Positions 52,586 to 64,000 of a DNA stretch of 64,000 nucleotides are shown one piece after another. Every line of letters starts with the position of its first letter. Position 1 is the stretch's first letter. Under the pieces are notes generated by a model. That model had not been told where the DNA came from, did no database searches, and saw only the letters and a program-made list of their open reading frames with translations. Origin of the DNA: Burhinus oedicnemus (taxonomy: Eukaryota; Chordata; Aves; Charadriiformes; Burhinidae); the NCBI GenBank assembly GCA_008921705.1, contig VFFE01006100.1:66656-130655 (forward strand). The letters are read 5' to 3'. A program made the position numbers and the translations under genes.

Positions 52586-55500
52586 CAAGATTCTCTTTCT
52601 CGATTGTGCATGTATATTTGGAGTATCCGGATTCTGTTATTTTCTCCCTTTTTCATCTTAGGTGACTATGAAATGCATATTCTATATGATTTCAATCAAT
52701 AAGAAATATCTAAGAATTTAATCTTTTGTGTTTTTAATGAAATAAAATTGGGCCGATTTGCATTTGGTTCTAGATTTTTAATGTTCATTTTAATTCTGCT
52801 TGTGTCCTAATGAAAAGACCAGATATTTGCCAAAAAAATCGTTTGACATGATAAGCACAGTTGTTTGAAATCCCTGTAAAACAAAATACTCCTTTATCTT
52901 CAGTCTGTGAGTAGCTTCGCTTCTTTCAGTGCGACTGCTTAAGTTAAATGTGTTTTTGCGTTCTTTGGAGTATTAAAAGTGGCTTATAGGAACAATTCTA
53001 AAAATTTCACTAATATTCTTGCTCTGTAATTGCTGTTCTGTCTCATCCCATATTGGCAAGAATAAATTCATCTTCATTTAATCCTGGTTTGTATTTTCTG
53101 TCTGTGTGAATAAAAATTACATGCACATACAGTACATCTTTGTCTACTGAAATGTTCCAGATCCAACTCAATCTAAAAGCTGCTTATGCATACGGTTAAT
53201 ATGTGTGCACATATATCAACTAGTGTTGTAATGTGTCTACAGTGGCTGCCCTTAATATCTTTCCAGGTTTGTGGGAGATGAATATTCAACCTTAGTATTA
53301 GGAAATTGTGAGAGATACTATACATCTTGTGGCCTAGCAGTTGTGTCTGCTCAGATAACAAGCAGTTTCGATGTGCAGCTGCTGTAGAGGGAAACCTACT
53401 GGTATTGCCTCCACTGTAGTAGGTTACTAGAAAGTGCGTTCTTCGTGATTTTCAGTTGTGTGTTATTCAACTGTTGGTCCTGGATTGTATAGTTCAATTG
53501 TTTTATAGGCAATCGAACCTTCCCTATGCAATGTTGACAGCCCAGGCTTCAGGACTAGTGGGACAAAAATCTCAGTAACTCACAGCTGGGCTCAGTCTTC
53601 ACACTTACCTGGCACTTCTCCGTTTCCTCTTGTACACTTTCAAATAGGTTACTCCATTCCTGCATTTTCACATTAGGATTATTCTTTGATGGGAGAAGTT
53701 AAAGAAATACCTATGGACAATGTAAAGGTCATCTCTGCATTAGAAAGGTCACATTGGGCCCTGAAATATATGGAGGAAAGGAATCCCATATGCTGGAAAC
53801 AAAGGTAATAGTAAAGTGAAGAAGTTGAGTAAGTGAAGTTTCAGCTGAGTGTTTGCTGGACTTTCAAGTAATGGGCCTGGTCTAGAGAAGATATGTCCTG
53901 AGTGTGGAATTCCAGAATTGGAAATGACGCTTTTAGTCCAATTGTCTATCTCCATAAGCAATCACGTTGTGGTTTTTCTGGAGTGCAGTTCCTGAGGTTT
54001 GTTTATTTATTTAGCGTATAATAAAACCTGCAGATAACAAATAGTAATCTTGTATTTTTCACTCTGGAAATAAAGTATTATTTTATTAATTTCCAGTAAT
54101 GCCGCTATGGATATATTTTCATGTACCATACAGGATATTAAATTACAATGATGAGACTTTACAGGAGGGAGCAGCACACGTAGATGTGGTATATGTATAT
54201 ATCTTTGCACATAGCTTACCCGTTTATGTGTTCACATTTTAAAAATGTTAAATATTCAAGGGAAGTGTTGCACACAGATTGCACTTCCAGACATGTTCCT
54301 ATTTATTGTATCTGTTTTGTTTCTACAGTCCCTTAGAGTTAGAGATGCCTGAATATCGGCAAGATTTGTTTTGCTGAGAGTTCATGTTTTTTACTTCTTG
54401 GTATCCTGTATTATATCATTCTCTTTGATGTATAACATCGCATTTAGCTGCTATAGAGATGACAATAAGAATATGACCTCACTGTATTCCATATGGAGTA
54501 AGTAGGTGAAGACTGAGTAGTAACTGTTTCTGTGCTGATATCTTCAGCAATTTTAAAAGTGGCAGAGAGAACAAAAGAGAAAATCTGAATTGTTTTCAAG
54601 AACATTTTTACAGCTTTCCATGAGATGCCAGTGGATTCCTAATGAATAAAACATGTTAATGTGTTTTTGTGAGATTCCACTAGTAACAGAAAAAGGACAC
54701 TCTTTTCAGAAGTTACTTTGGCTTTTTTTCCACTGAAAAGTTCCTGTGCCTGTCAGCCTCTCTGGAAGAAAGAAAGGCAAAGGAAGTCTAGTGGCAAGGA
54801 AGCTGATTTGGGAGGCGAGCATCCATTTACCTACCCTACTGCAAGCTTCCTATGAGTTCTGGCTCAGTGTGTATGTCCTTCAGTTCCTCATTTATGCTGT
54901 GAAGCTGAAACATGCGTTGCATTGTGGTGGTGGTGGGGTAAGATTAACTACTTCAAAATGGTGGAGCCCTCAGATACTACAGCAAGAGGGACCTCGGAGA
55001 GCCGGAGACCTCAGTCGCTTGGCCATAAGGTGTCCCTAGATCTAGGAAAAGTCTTGATACGGGGAAAGGAATGGGACTACCAGCTCCCGTCTGTTCAAAG
55101 GGGTTCACAAAAATCCCTTCTCGTACAGCTATGCTTGCTGTAGCAAGTCACAAAATGCCAAAAAGTTTGATATATAACATGGCAGTCCTGAAAAAATGTT
55201 TTCACAAGCTGGTGTCATGTTGTTTTGCTCTTGCAGATAAGTATTTTTGGAACTTCCCTATCACTGTGTTTTACGGCCTTTATTTGCTATATTGTTATTT
55301 TTAGTCATCTTTTCTGAGGGTACGCTTTTACAATTTCAGCTTCCTATTCCTTCAGAATTATAGCTGCTTAGTTAACTTAGCCAAAAAACTTACCTCAGTA
55401 AAAGTTTCTCCTAACAATAAATTAAAGCATTTTTATCTCTGGCAATTTCATTTTGCTTCTCTTTATATTTTTATTGAGCTCTTTGTTTTGTTCAGTAAAT

Positions 55501-57384
55501 GTTGACTTGGAGTTCTACAATATTGGAAATTGAATAAAATTCAAGTGTTTTGTCATCAGTTCAAGATAATGGCATCTGAGGAGGTTATCCAGGCTATTAT
55601 TTGCCTTAAGGCAGGATTAGTACATTTGGAGTCAGGGAAGAAAAAGGTTTAAGTTTACATTTCTAATCAATAAAAAAACCCATAGAGCCTTTCGTTGTTC
55701 ATACTATCAGTGGCTTTGCCTAAGCTATGGGACCTGACCCTTTAGTGTCTCTTTGTCCCTTTGCGGGCTGGTTTCTCTGGGAAGGAAATGCAGGTGTGCT
55801 GCCCTGAGTGGCTCTGAAGCACGCTCCGGTGGCATCTCTGATCTGGATGCTTGCAAGGAGAAAGTCCAAGCCCAGTGCTGAACATGCCTGCCTGGCTGCT
55901 CAGATGTAGCTATTGAAATTGGTGTCACTGACGTGAGGAAATCTGCGTATGTCCTTTATTCTTCGCAGTTTTGAATGCCAGCCATAAATTTGCTAAAAAT
56001 ACCTGATTTCCCTCTATTCAGAGGTGGGTATACTCTGGTTGCCATACTGTGATTTCATGGCTGATAATTTAATGATTAGGTCTCATGGCTTCTTCATGCT
56101 CAGGCGTGAACACTTACTGTTCAATTACAATTTTTCTACCCATCTGTTTCCTGATACTGCCCCAAAAAGCAGGGCTGGAAGCTGTCTGGTGACATTGTTG
56201 GTAAGGGAATGCTTCTGTGAGTAAGAATTACATCAAGTCAGTTGTATTCTGGCAGTATGATGGTGAAATCCCACTAGACCCTGAATGCTAAAGAAGTTTG
56301 TCCAGGCAGTTATAATAATAGCTTTATTTCCTGGTTTTATATTCAAATTGATTTTCTCAAACTATGGGATAGAAATGACCTCTGTAGTTGCATAGTGAAA
56401 CCAAAGAACCCATTGTCGGTTGCTGCTTTTGAAAGTTAAGTAATTTTCATCAACCCTTCCCTGCACCCCCTATTCCCCCTTCTCCATAGCTTGCTAAGGG
56501 AAGAAAACAGTCTTCTTGTGATGGAAGATTGATTCTAGTGCAACTGGTAAGATCTAGCAAAATGTGGTTTCCTAACCTTTGTCGGCTAAGCTTGTAGCCT
56601 TTCCTAAAAAGACTGTTGGCTGACAAATTTACAGCAATCTGGTCTGTATATAGAATTTGAATCCAGAAACTAATGGGTAAACCGTAAGGGGAAAATGTGT
56701 TCTGTTTATTGGAGAATTTACAAGTACCACCTTCCTACATATGTATTTTTCCTCCTTTCTCTTTTCTTCTATTAAGTGATTCCCTGTATTTATCTAATTA
56801 TATGAATTACCTGCAGGAGGTGTTATTTAAACATCTCCCAGTTTTCTTACTATGATGGCAGACATCAGAGGTTTGTTTTGTTTGTTTAAAATATCTGATT
56901 ATCATTGTTTTATTTCTCCTTTTACGGGTGATGTCTAAAAGCTAAAAAGGGTATGTAATGCATTGAAAGGACTTAACGTGGGAAAAAGTTGCATCGTTAA
57001 TTAAGTTATTTGTTGGTTACAGCAGCAATCAGTCACGAGACATGCGGTTTTGTTGGTGTGTCCTCTGTGTGTTTGTCCTCTGCATCACAGCAGCCTTTCT
57101 TTTCCTAAAAGTGCTCCATTTTGGCAAAAGCTGGAAAATTGATTTTAAGTAGTTTCACGGTGCTTTCAGATAGTTATTATTTCCAGAGCTGTGCTGTAGC
57201 GTTCTAAGATGCTTTTAAATACTCTGCGTAATTATTATTAAACAAGCACCTGTCCCATAAACTCTATTGTCCAAAACAATTACCAAGTAATTTGTGATCC
57301 CAAAGGATTTTTAATTTAAAATGCGGTGTGCATGATACAGAGTAGTAAAATGCTAGTTTTACAATGTGGTGCTCTTTGTTCTAG

Positions 57385-57496
57385 GAATGTTTACAAGGAT
57401 TACCGTTTCCTTGAGCTAGCCTGTGACTCCCAAGAGGAGGTGGATAGCTGGAAGGCATCTCTGCTACGAGCCGGTGTCTATCCTGATAAATCCTCA
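57385..57496 (+). CDS. DNM3: DNM3 exon, C-terminal strands and helix of the PH domain
   Basis: This 112-nt exon starts with the G that completes the split Arg codon, then encodes 37 residues from [16 protein letters not shown] through [19 protein letters not shown]. The acceptor is TTGTTCTAG and the donor is TCA/GTAAGT, so the exon ends in phase 0. It carries the last PH beta strands and the C-terminal helix, including the Trp of DSWK that is conserved in PH domains. [11 protein letters not shown] matches dynamin-3 as I remember it; dynamin-1 has YRQLELACETQ and dynamin-2 has LRQIELACDSQ. The residues DKSS lie at the PH-to-linker boundary, where dynamin-3 transcripts vary. If the donor were not used, translation would add six residues (VSQTAY) and stop. 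The exon is intact and in frame with both neighbours. Confidence 0.95.
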
Positions 57497-57691
57497 GTAA
57501 GTCAAACAGCTTACTAGTTTTCCAGTAGCTGTTCTGTTTGAGTCAGAAAAAATGATCATATCATCTGGAAAAACACAATGTCTGCAGATATCTCAAGAAA
57601 TGGTAGCCTCTTCAGTGTACTCTTCTGTGGTAATTTTGAAATATTCATAACGAAATATTTTAAGATCAATTTGTGTGCCAAACCTCAATAT

Positions 57692-57746
57692 TAAAAAAAC
57701 AAAAAACAAAAAAACCCAAAACCCAAACAAAAACCACAAACAAAAC
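57692..57746. repeat. A/C-rich low-complexity tract
   Basis: A runs separated by C, CC or CCC (AAAAAAACAAAAAACAAA, then AAACCCAAAACCCAAAC), close to the donor of the second PH exon (about 200 bp downstream). Confidence 0.8.
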
Positions 57747-60700
57747 CTTCCAAAATGTTATTCATTGGTTCTGTGTAGTACAAGCATTGAGCAATTTGGG
57801 GTTTCCTGAGCTGCTTTGTGTCTGTTAATGTCTTCTAAGGTAAAGATGTACTTTGAAGAGTTTATTCCCTCAACCTCTGTGTTACAGAACTGACAGAAGC
57901 ATTCCAGGCAATCATGTGTATTTATTTTACTGATTCACTGCATGTTTTTTGTGTATGAAATGCATGCTAAACCTTTCCAAAGGCAGTTTTACTCAGCTAA
58001 TCATCATGTGAAGCAAATTGAACAGGATGCAGTAAAAAAGCCTCTATTAATTTAACAGAAAAGACAGGAAGTCCGGAAATATATGCCCAACTACCGTTTC
58101 ATATTTTTTGTACTTTGCTATTTTGATTTTTAATATCAAATGAAGGTTTGAGGAGATATATCCAGAGAGAAGGCTGACCAGCAAAAATACCTGTCATTTG
58201 AGATTTTGAAAGTTTCTGTAATGCATGGTTCACCTTTCTGTCTGCTGGCCCACTAGATTCCTTCAGCAGAAGATCTGTTCTGAGAAATGATGCTTTGATT
58301 TTGATGGAATTTGTTCTTCTTCCTCCTTGTTTTCCATGGGAAGGCCAGATCCCTTGAGTCCAGGATCTTGTGTTGTCTTCCATCTCTTCATCTTTCTCTT
58401 CCTCATATTTCCCTTATACTTGTGATACCTCCGTGGCTTCCAGTATAATTCTGTCTGCATCTTCTCTGGCTGCTATTTATGCAAATAACCCTCAACTTCC
58501 TCTCTTCATACCAAGTTTCAAGGCTGCCATTAAAAGATAAATCAGAGAATCCTTGAACTGCTAGATTCTCCAATTATTATAGGAATAAACAGTGTTGTTG
58601 ACAATGATGATTTTTTAGGAACAGTTCAAATACTAATTTAGCAGGAGACCTACCAGGTATCTGAGACTTTACCTTTTTAAAAAAAAAATAAATTTTGGTA
58701 GCTCTTCAGTATGTTGTCTGTCCCAGTAGATCAGTTCCTACTTAAGACCATCAGAAGTCATTTTACAAGGATTAGTTATGAGAGTTTACCTAATTAACTA
58801 CTAGGAACAAAATACTGTAGTGGATGTTGTTTGGTTTTTTTTTTCTTGCTCAGGTTTTAATAATGTCAGAAAAGCCTGTTGCCTCTGGTTTAATCTTGTA
58901 TTCCGTGACAAGTTTATCGTATTCATATATTTGTTACTTTATGTTTAAACAAGACAGACTAGTTGGATTTCTAAACTCTCTTCTCTCTTCCTCTCTCTCC
59001 CTTCCCCCTAAAAATATTTTGTGTTCAAAATATGTTTATAAAGAATTCTTGGTTTTGTTTAAAGTTGATCTGTCAAAGTAGTCTTAGATACAAGATGAGA
59101 GACTTCCTTGAAAGACAGAAGTAGAAAGGAGTCAAAATTCAGTTCTTCTTTGAGCTGGAATTATCTTTACATTACAAAAAGAGTGAATATTATTGTTCCA
59201 AACCGCTATAGTTTGAAATTCACCCAGTAGTCTATTAAGCTGTTCAAGAAAGATGCTTGATGCTACTCTAGTCTTGCAAAGTACTTTGTTCCTACAGGAC
59301 TAGAGGTCCAAATGTGGACTGCAAGTCTGCTGTTAAAGTTTTGAATTTTGCAAAGCAAAAGCTCCAAAGCCCAGAGTACCTTAGAAGCTCCAGTGGAACT
59401 TACATAAAAATTAGCACTGTTTCATTAAAATCCTGCACATACTCCTCAGTTTCATACCTTCCTCTGACAATATAAAATAGTTCGAGAGACACCCACCCCA
59501 GTCTTTTATTCTCCTTCGAAGATTTTTAGAGACTGTTTTTATGTAAGAGAAACTGCCAGGAAATGGCAGCAACTTGCGTTTACTTCAGTGCTTCCCCACA
59601 GCTTTGCGATCCTGGAGTTAAAAAAGGCAAAGAGGTACCCTCGCCCCTTCCCAGACTGACTTTCTCACTCCTTTTCATGTGCAAGTCACAGCTGGTAACT
59701 TTGAGTATCCAAGGCTTTGGCACCAGAAGTAGAAAAATTACTGCTTAGAAATGAAAAATAGATTAATAGTGCTGTAAACCTGGAGCACTGCAGTGGTGAA
59801 GCTGGCCTGCTTTCTGTAACTGCCAGAGCAGTGTGCACAGCCTGGAATTTGAAAGCTAAGCTGTGTGCTTTCATTAACGGTTCTGCTGTTCGTGTACAAG
59901 GACGCTGATGTAAAACCCAACGCCGTTGCCCCTAGCTGGGTTGCTTCTGCAGTGGCAGGAGAAGTAGGAACTTGTCACTGAATTAAAGAGATTCATTCTG
60001 AATTCTCAGCAGGGGCAAATTTCTTAACTAAGAATATTAATTTTTCTGTTGTTTTTTTCATAGCGCTACTTAAAATTGTGTGATTACAATGGTAATGGGG
60101 CTTAGTACTTACTGCCACTAATATGAATTCTCTATTACTGATTTAATCCTGTAAGCTAAGTCCAAGGTTGTTGATTTTTAATTTTTCTTTTTGCCTAAAC
60201 TAATCTCATTAATATATTAAAAATTAAAGGCCAGATATCACCCCATTCCTCCATTTCAGTTCATTTTGCCTGCTTTCCCTGGCCCCCTGCACATGGGGAT
60301 GCACACTCACATTCATATATTCGCTGTCTTGTTAACTATCTTTAATCACCCTTCAGTGTTACTCTATAAGCCCCCAAATTCTTTTGCAGTTTGCCAAGTC
60401 ACCTCCTTCCCCCAGGAGATTTGCTTTTGTCAGGACATGGGCTTTGACAGCCACCCGGATAGCAATGAATCAGTGTTTTTATTTTTCCAACCCATATGCA
60501 AGTCAGCTTGCTTGATATAAATCACACTGTGGCCAATTCACTTTGAAACGGGATATCCATTTACCAGCTGACTTTACTGCTGGGTTTCTGGACTGATGCA
60601 TCCAAAACCCTCCTTTTTTAAAAAATGACTACGACTTTGTGACTAACCTTTCCAGACTGTATTTCTCAACTGTAGGCTGCTGTTTATTTTGGCTGACTTC

Positions 60701-61358
60701 CCACTGTATAATAGACACTGTTGATGCCAGCTCATGGCAAAGCTCACAATTAAAAAAAAAATAATAGCACAGATGTTTGTCATAACTTGCTCTGCACACT
60801 TTACCTTGCTAGCACCATCCATTCCTTTTCCTCTCTCCCCTAATGCCATCTCCTCATTTTTATTATTAATCTAAAAGTTCAATATTTGCTTTTTAAAAAG
60901 CATTGGATCCTGAAACTTTCCATTCATTGGCACGTTGTAGGGAGTGGCTGTCATGCAAGGGTAAGCAGATATGTTTAGTGGGTTGCTTTGCGTACTGGAA
61001 GTTCAGTATTCCCAACGCATGAAAATCCCTCTGGCTTCCATCCCATCACCAGATCATTTCAGGCTTAATTTTCTTCTCCCTTGTCTTAGTGTCCACCAAC
61101 TTCCCTGGAGCTGCTCCTGATTTACACTGGAGGAAGCAAAAGTGAACTCAGAATGTTTGAGTAGAGAGGAAATTTTGAAAAAACAGTGTGAATTTACAAC
61201 TTCACTGAACATTTTAAATCCTTTGCAAATGTCCTATGCTCCCCTGGAAACTGTCTAACTAAAGGATTCAGTGAATGTGCTTTAAGTCAGTTCCTCATTT
61301 GGTTTGAGCTCTTTCCAGAATTGTACAAGTTAGACTGAATGCATGTAAAATAAATGTA

Positions 61359-61404
61359 TCTAATTTTTTTTTCCCCTCTTTCCTTCTTGCTGCATCCTGC
61401 AAAG
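61359..61404 (+). promoter_or_regulatory. Splice acceptor region of the DNM3 microexon
   Basis: A TCTAAT branch-site candidate is followed by about 25 nt of nearly pure T/C. Three TGC motifs (61388-61390, 61391-61393, 61398-61400) then precede the CAAAG acceptor. TGC (UGC) between the pyrimidine tract and the AG is the known binding context of the neuronal splicing factor SRRM4 (nSR100); the long pyrimidine tract is also a potential PTBP1 site. Motifs are seen directly; factor binding is inferred. Confidence 0.5.
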
Positions 61405-61416
61405 GGGAACAACAGA
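61405..61416 (+). CDS. DNM3: DNM3 12-nt microexon (Gly-Asn-Asn-Arg)
   Basis: Twelve bases, GGGAACAACAGA, lie between an AG acceptor at 61403-61404 and a GTAAGT donor at 61417-61422. They read GNNR in phase 0, exactly what the preceding phase-0 exon end requires, so including or skipping it keeps the frame. Mammalian dynamin-3 has, as I recall, a GNNK stretch after PDKSV in the linker following the PH domain, which supports homology. Upstream is a possible branch site (TCTAAT, about 61359-61364), a long T/C tract and three TGC trinucleotides within 20 nt of the acceptor, a layout known from SRRM4-dependent neuronal microexons. The next dynamin exon is not visible, so the 3' junction is unverified. 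The exon itself is an inference from splice signals, phase and family similarity. Confidence 0.78.
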
Positions 61417-64000
61417 GTAAGTTCTTTGTCCTTTTACAAAATCCTTTTGTATCCTCTCTCAAGGGTTTTGTCAGGAAAATTGTTTTCTCTTTTGGTTGAC
61501 ACAACTGTTGCCTGCATACTCTTAACAGCAAATTCCTGTTACAAATGTGGGTGCAAAAGTGTCTTCTAGAAAACTATTAACAGCTCTTTGTTTTAATTTT
61601 GGGGAAGGAGATGTGTTAAGTCTTGCTGAGTGTTGTTTTTTAAGGCGGTTCAGTAAGAATGATACTATAAAACAGTATTGGGACCAAAGATTATGAAGGT
61701 ATAGTAATAAAGACCTTCTGAGGAAAGGTTACTACAGTCTGATGAAACTCATTACAGCTGGATTTTTTGACCATACATCAAAGCTTGTATTAATGGGCAG
61801 TTATAAAAACCCAGCACTAAAGTCTTAAATAACAGATTTGCTGGCGTAGCTGGCTAAGCTGAACTAGATCAGTGTACTGGCTTTGAAGGTGCCTTAAAAT
61901 GGATGGAGGAGGGTGGGGTCAACATTTGACTTGGCTTCTAGACCCTTGATGTGTTCCAGCTGGACAGCAGCAGAAGGGTGTGGGGTGTGGAGTGGGAGAA
62001 CTGAAATATGCATGGTAGGTTTTTTTGAAACTAAGCAGCACATAAAAAGACAGTTTTGCTGATGTTGATCTGATAAACTAATAAGCAGTTCCCAGGGTTA
62101 GTACTTCTTAATGCCATTTTTACTGAGCTTAAGAATGGAAATTGCACATCTCACACTTTGGAATACGATGCAGAGAGAGTTTGTCATACCACGGAAGAAG
62201 TGACAGAGCTTTTATGCCCCTCCCCCCCCGCCCCGTCCTGTTTTGGTATATTAACCCTTACGAAGATGTATCTGGAGGATCAAAAGATGCTTTATAGCAA
62301 GTGTTGAAACTAGCCCCTGAAATATTGCCTGCAGCATCAGCTTGAAGCATTTCTGGGGTATTTGGGAAAGACCTAGGTGGGTTTTAAATGTTCTGAAGGT
62401 TGGGGAATTTTGTCTCCTTTGAATTTTTGTATTTTTAACCAGTTTTTGACCACTTCTGTCTCCATGATAGCTGGGCTCAGAAGCACCAAAAAATTCTGTT
62501 TTGTTGGCCTGTTTGAGAAAAGGGGCTCTTAGTGTTGGGTGGAGAGGGGTTAAGAGAAGTGGTGTATTGATGGCATGGAGCGAGAGACTTTACTTAGGAG
62601 ATGGTGTGAAATGTAAATGTTAACTGTGTACACTGAAATATCAAGGCAATGTTTATAATGTTTATAATGTTTCTTTACGACATGCTGACTTAAGGCTTTG
62701 CTGCTGCAGTGGATGCTGAGCTGATATCCAGAGGAGAGAGGTTAGACTGTAGATGGTCTGTCAAGGGAAATGGGGATAGGTGGGGCACTAAAGAGCTCTT
62801 GGGACTGGCAGAAAAAGAGTTTGGAGGTCAGGAGTTGCATGAACCAGCTCTGTTCTCCAGAGACACGAGCTACGGGGCACCCCAGGGAGGTCAGGACCAG
62901 TAGCATCTGACATAGAGTTAGTTACTAGCATAAGGCAGGATACCCCTAAGCAAGTATAGGACAAACCTGTGAGATGTGAAGACTGGTGGAGCTGTTAGCT
63001 CTCCTGTCACTGAACAAAGGGCAATTCTTGCTGTATGTTCAGAAATGATCTCCCTTTGGCCTGGGCTGTCAGCCAGAAGGTAACTCCAAAACAAATTTCC
63101 AGAAAACGATCCTGATCTTTCTATTGGACCCAGTTCCTTGTAAGGATTCTTGTATCCTCATCTGTGTGTCCCCCTTCTCTTTCACACAGGTCATTCATGC
63201 TGGATTCTGGAGGTTACATTGTCCCAATTAGACAAATAGAATTAACCTGCAGCTGCCTCCAGGGGCTCAGACCCCACAAACATCTTGACATTTCTACATC
63301 TAGTGGCATGGAAAATGAAATGGGTAAACCTGAGAGGTGACAAGAGAGTTTTTGAGAAGGGGTCAGGAGAAGAGAGGAACAGCAGCTTTATGCTGCTAAA
63401 CTGCGTAATCCTTCCTTACTGTTCTGGTACAGATTCACTGGGTAGCTAGCAGAGCTATAACACTCCTACTAGTGCTGCCTGCTGTGGCATTCATACTGTG
63501 GATCACGTCGTAGGTACATATGTAAAGATCCCATACCCACCCACCCGTTCAGATTGTGGCTGCTTTTATACCTCTGCCTTTAGCTTTGCACTCTTAGATT
63601 TACAAAAGTAAAACTAAACATTGGAGTAATGAGTTCCTAAGAAAAAGTGGGGGAAGGGAAGCGGAGAAGGTTTATAATTGTCAGCGGACTACTAATCATT
63701 TTTATTTTTACTTTTTATTGTTGCACAATCATTAACGTAAGCAAGATTTCTCACATGGTTAAAGATAAATATATCTTCAAAAGCTTTGTTGGATAAAATC
63801 TGTAAAAGGGTCGTGTAGAATGAGGTAATGGAGACCTACCTCATTCAACAAGCACATGTTGGCAAGCTCCATCTTACTAATATTAAAACTGAACTCTACT
63901 CGGTAGCCATGCGCAGAGGCAGGAAGAGCAGAGCATTGCGCAGAGTTGTGCAGAGCCTTGTAGCTTCAGTCCAGGTGCTGAAGACACAGGAGCTGTACAT
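61417..64000 (+). other. Start of the DNM3 intron after the microexon
   Basis: It begins with GTAAGT and runs off the window. I looked for the expected next dynamin exon (linker leading into the GTPase effector domain, with an ERQVETIRN-like segment) and did not find it. A C-rich run lies at about 62219-62235. No other feature is recognised. Confidence 0.65.

Larger units (their letters stand above)
45905..57384 (+). other. DNM3 intron between the two PH-domain exons (11,480 bp)
   Basis: The GTAAGA donor at 45905 and the CTAG acceptor ending at 57384 bound this intron. ORFs inside are short (at most 99 codons) and unrecognised. Low-complexity tracts at 48161-48240 and 48967-48981 and an imperfect tandem duplication at 52516-52585 are listed separately. 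No mobile element is recognised, which is notable only in contrast to the upstream intron. Confidence 0.8.
57497..61404 (+). other. DNM3 intron before the microexon (3,908 bp)
   Basis: Bounded by the GTAAGT donor at 57497 and the CAAAG acceptor at 61404. It contains one A/C-rich tract (57692-57746) and short unrecognised ORFs (at most 94 codons). No mobile element is recognised. The stretch 60240-60620 looks non-repetitive and could hold conserved regulatory sequence, but that is only an impression. Confidence 0.7.

Noticed and set aside
61417..64000. Search for the next dynamin exon (linker to GTPase effector domain).
   Set aside because: No reading frame with dynamin-like residues and splice borders was found; ORF 62709-62903 does not resemble dynamin.
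1..64000. CRISPR arrays, operons, ribosome binding sites, bacterial terminators, rRNA or tRNA genes.
   Set aside because: The window is vertebrate intronic DNA; no such structures were seen.

Overview
This window reads as vertebrate nuclear DNA, most likely from a bird. It is AT-leaning, has no dense ORFs or operons, and its recognisable mobile DNA is CR1-type non-LTR retrotransposon. One CR1 copy ends in the ATTCTATG-type octamer repeat typical of sauropsid CR1 elements. Almost everything else is intron.

The one protein-coding gene I can support is a dynamin on the + strand, by residue choice dynamin-3 (DNM3). Three exons are visible. A 110-nt exon (45795-45904) and a 112-nt exon (57385-57496) encode the second half of the pleckstrin-homology (PH) domain. 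A 12-nt microexon (61405-61416) encodes Gly-Asn-Asn-Arg in the linker just after the PH domain. All three have AG/GT splice borders and their phases join without a shift (phase 2 at the first junction, phase 0 at the second). The first half of the PH domain, the GTPase and middle domains lie upstream of the window. The GTPase effector domain and proline-rich tail lie downstream.

Layout: 1-45794 is the 3' part of one very long intron. It holds a degenerate CR1 copy (about 6500-7682, + strand) and a head-to-head CR1 pair (3'-end fragment 24155-24397 on the - strand, reverse-transcriptase fragment about 24530-25785 on the + strand). It also holds a MIR-like remnant near 13470-13560, several low-complexity A/C or G/T tracts, and some unexplained patches (29448-30058, 34132-34647, about 42050-42692). 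Next come exon 45795-45904, an 11.5-kb intron, exon 57385-57496, a 3.9-kb intron, the microexon, and the start of the next intron running to the window end.

The most interesting signals are two. The microexon has a polypyrimidine tract and TGC motifs directly before it, the architecture of neuronal SRRM4-type microexons. The CR1 pair has halves that nearly abut in the consensus but point in opposite directions, which would fit a 5'-inverted (twin-primed) CR1 insertion. I found no wholly new biological system. Comparisons with family sequences are from memory and by eye; no searches were run.
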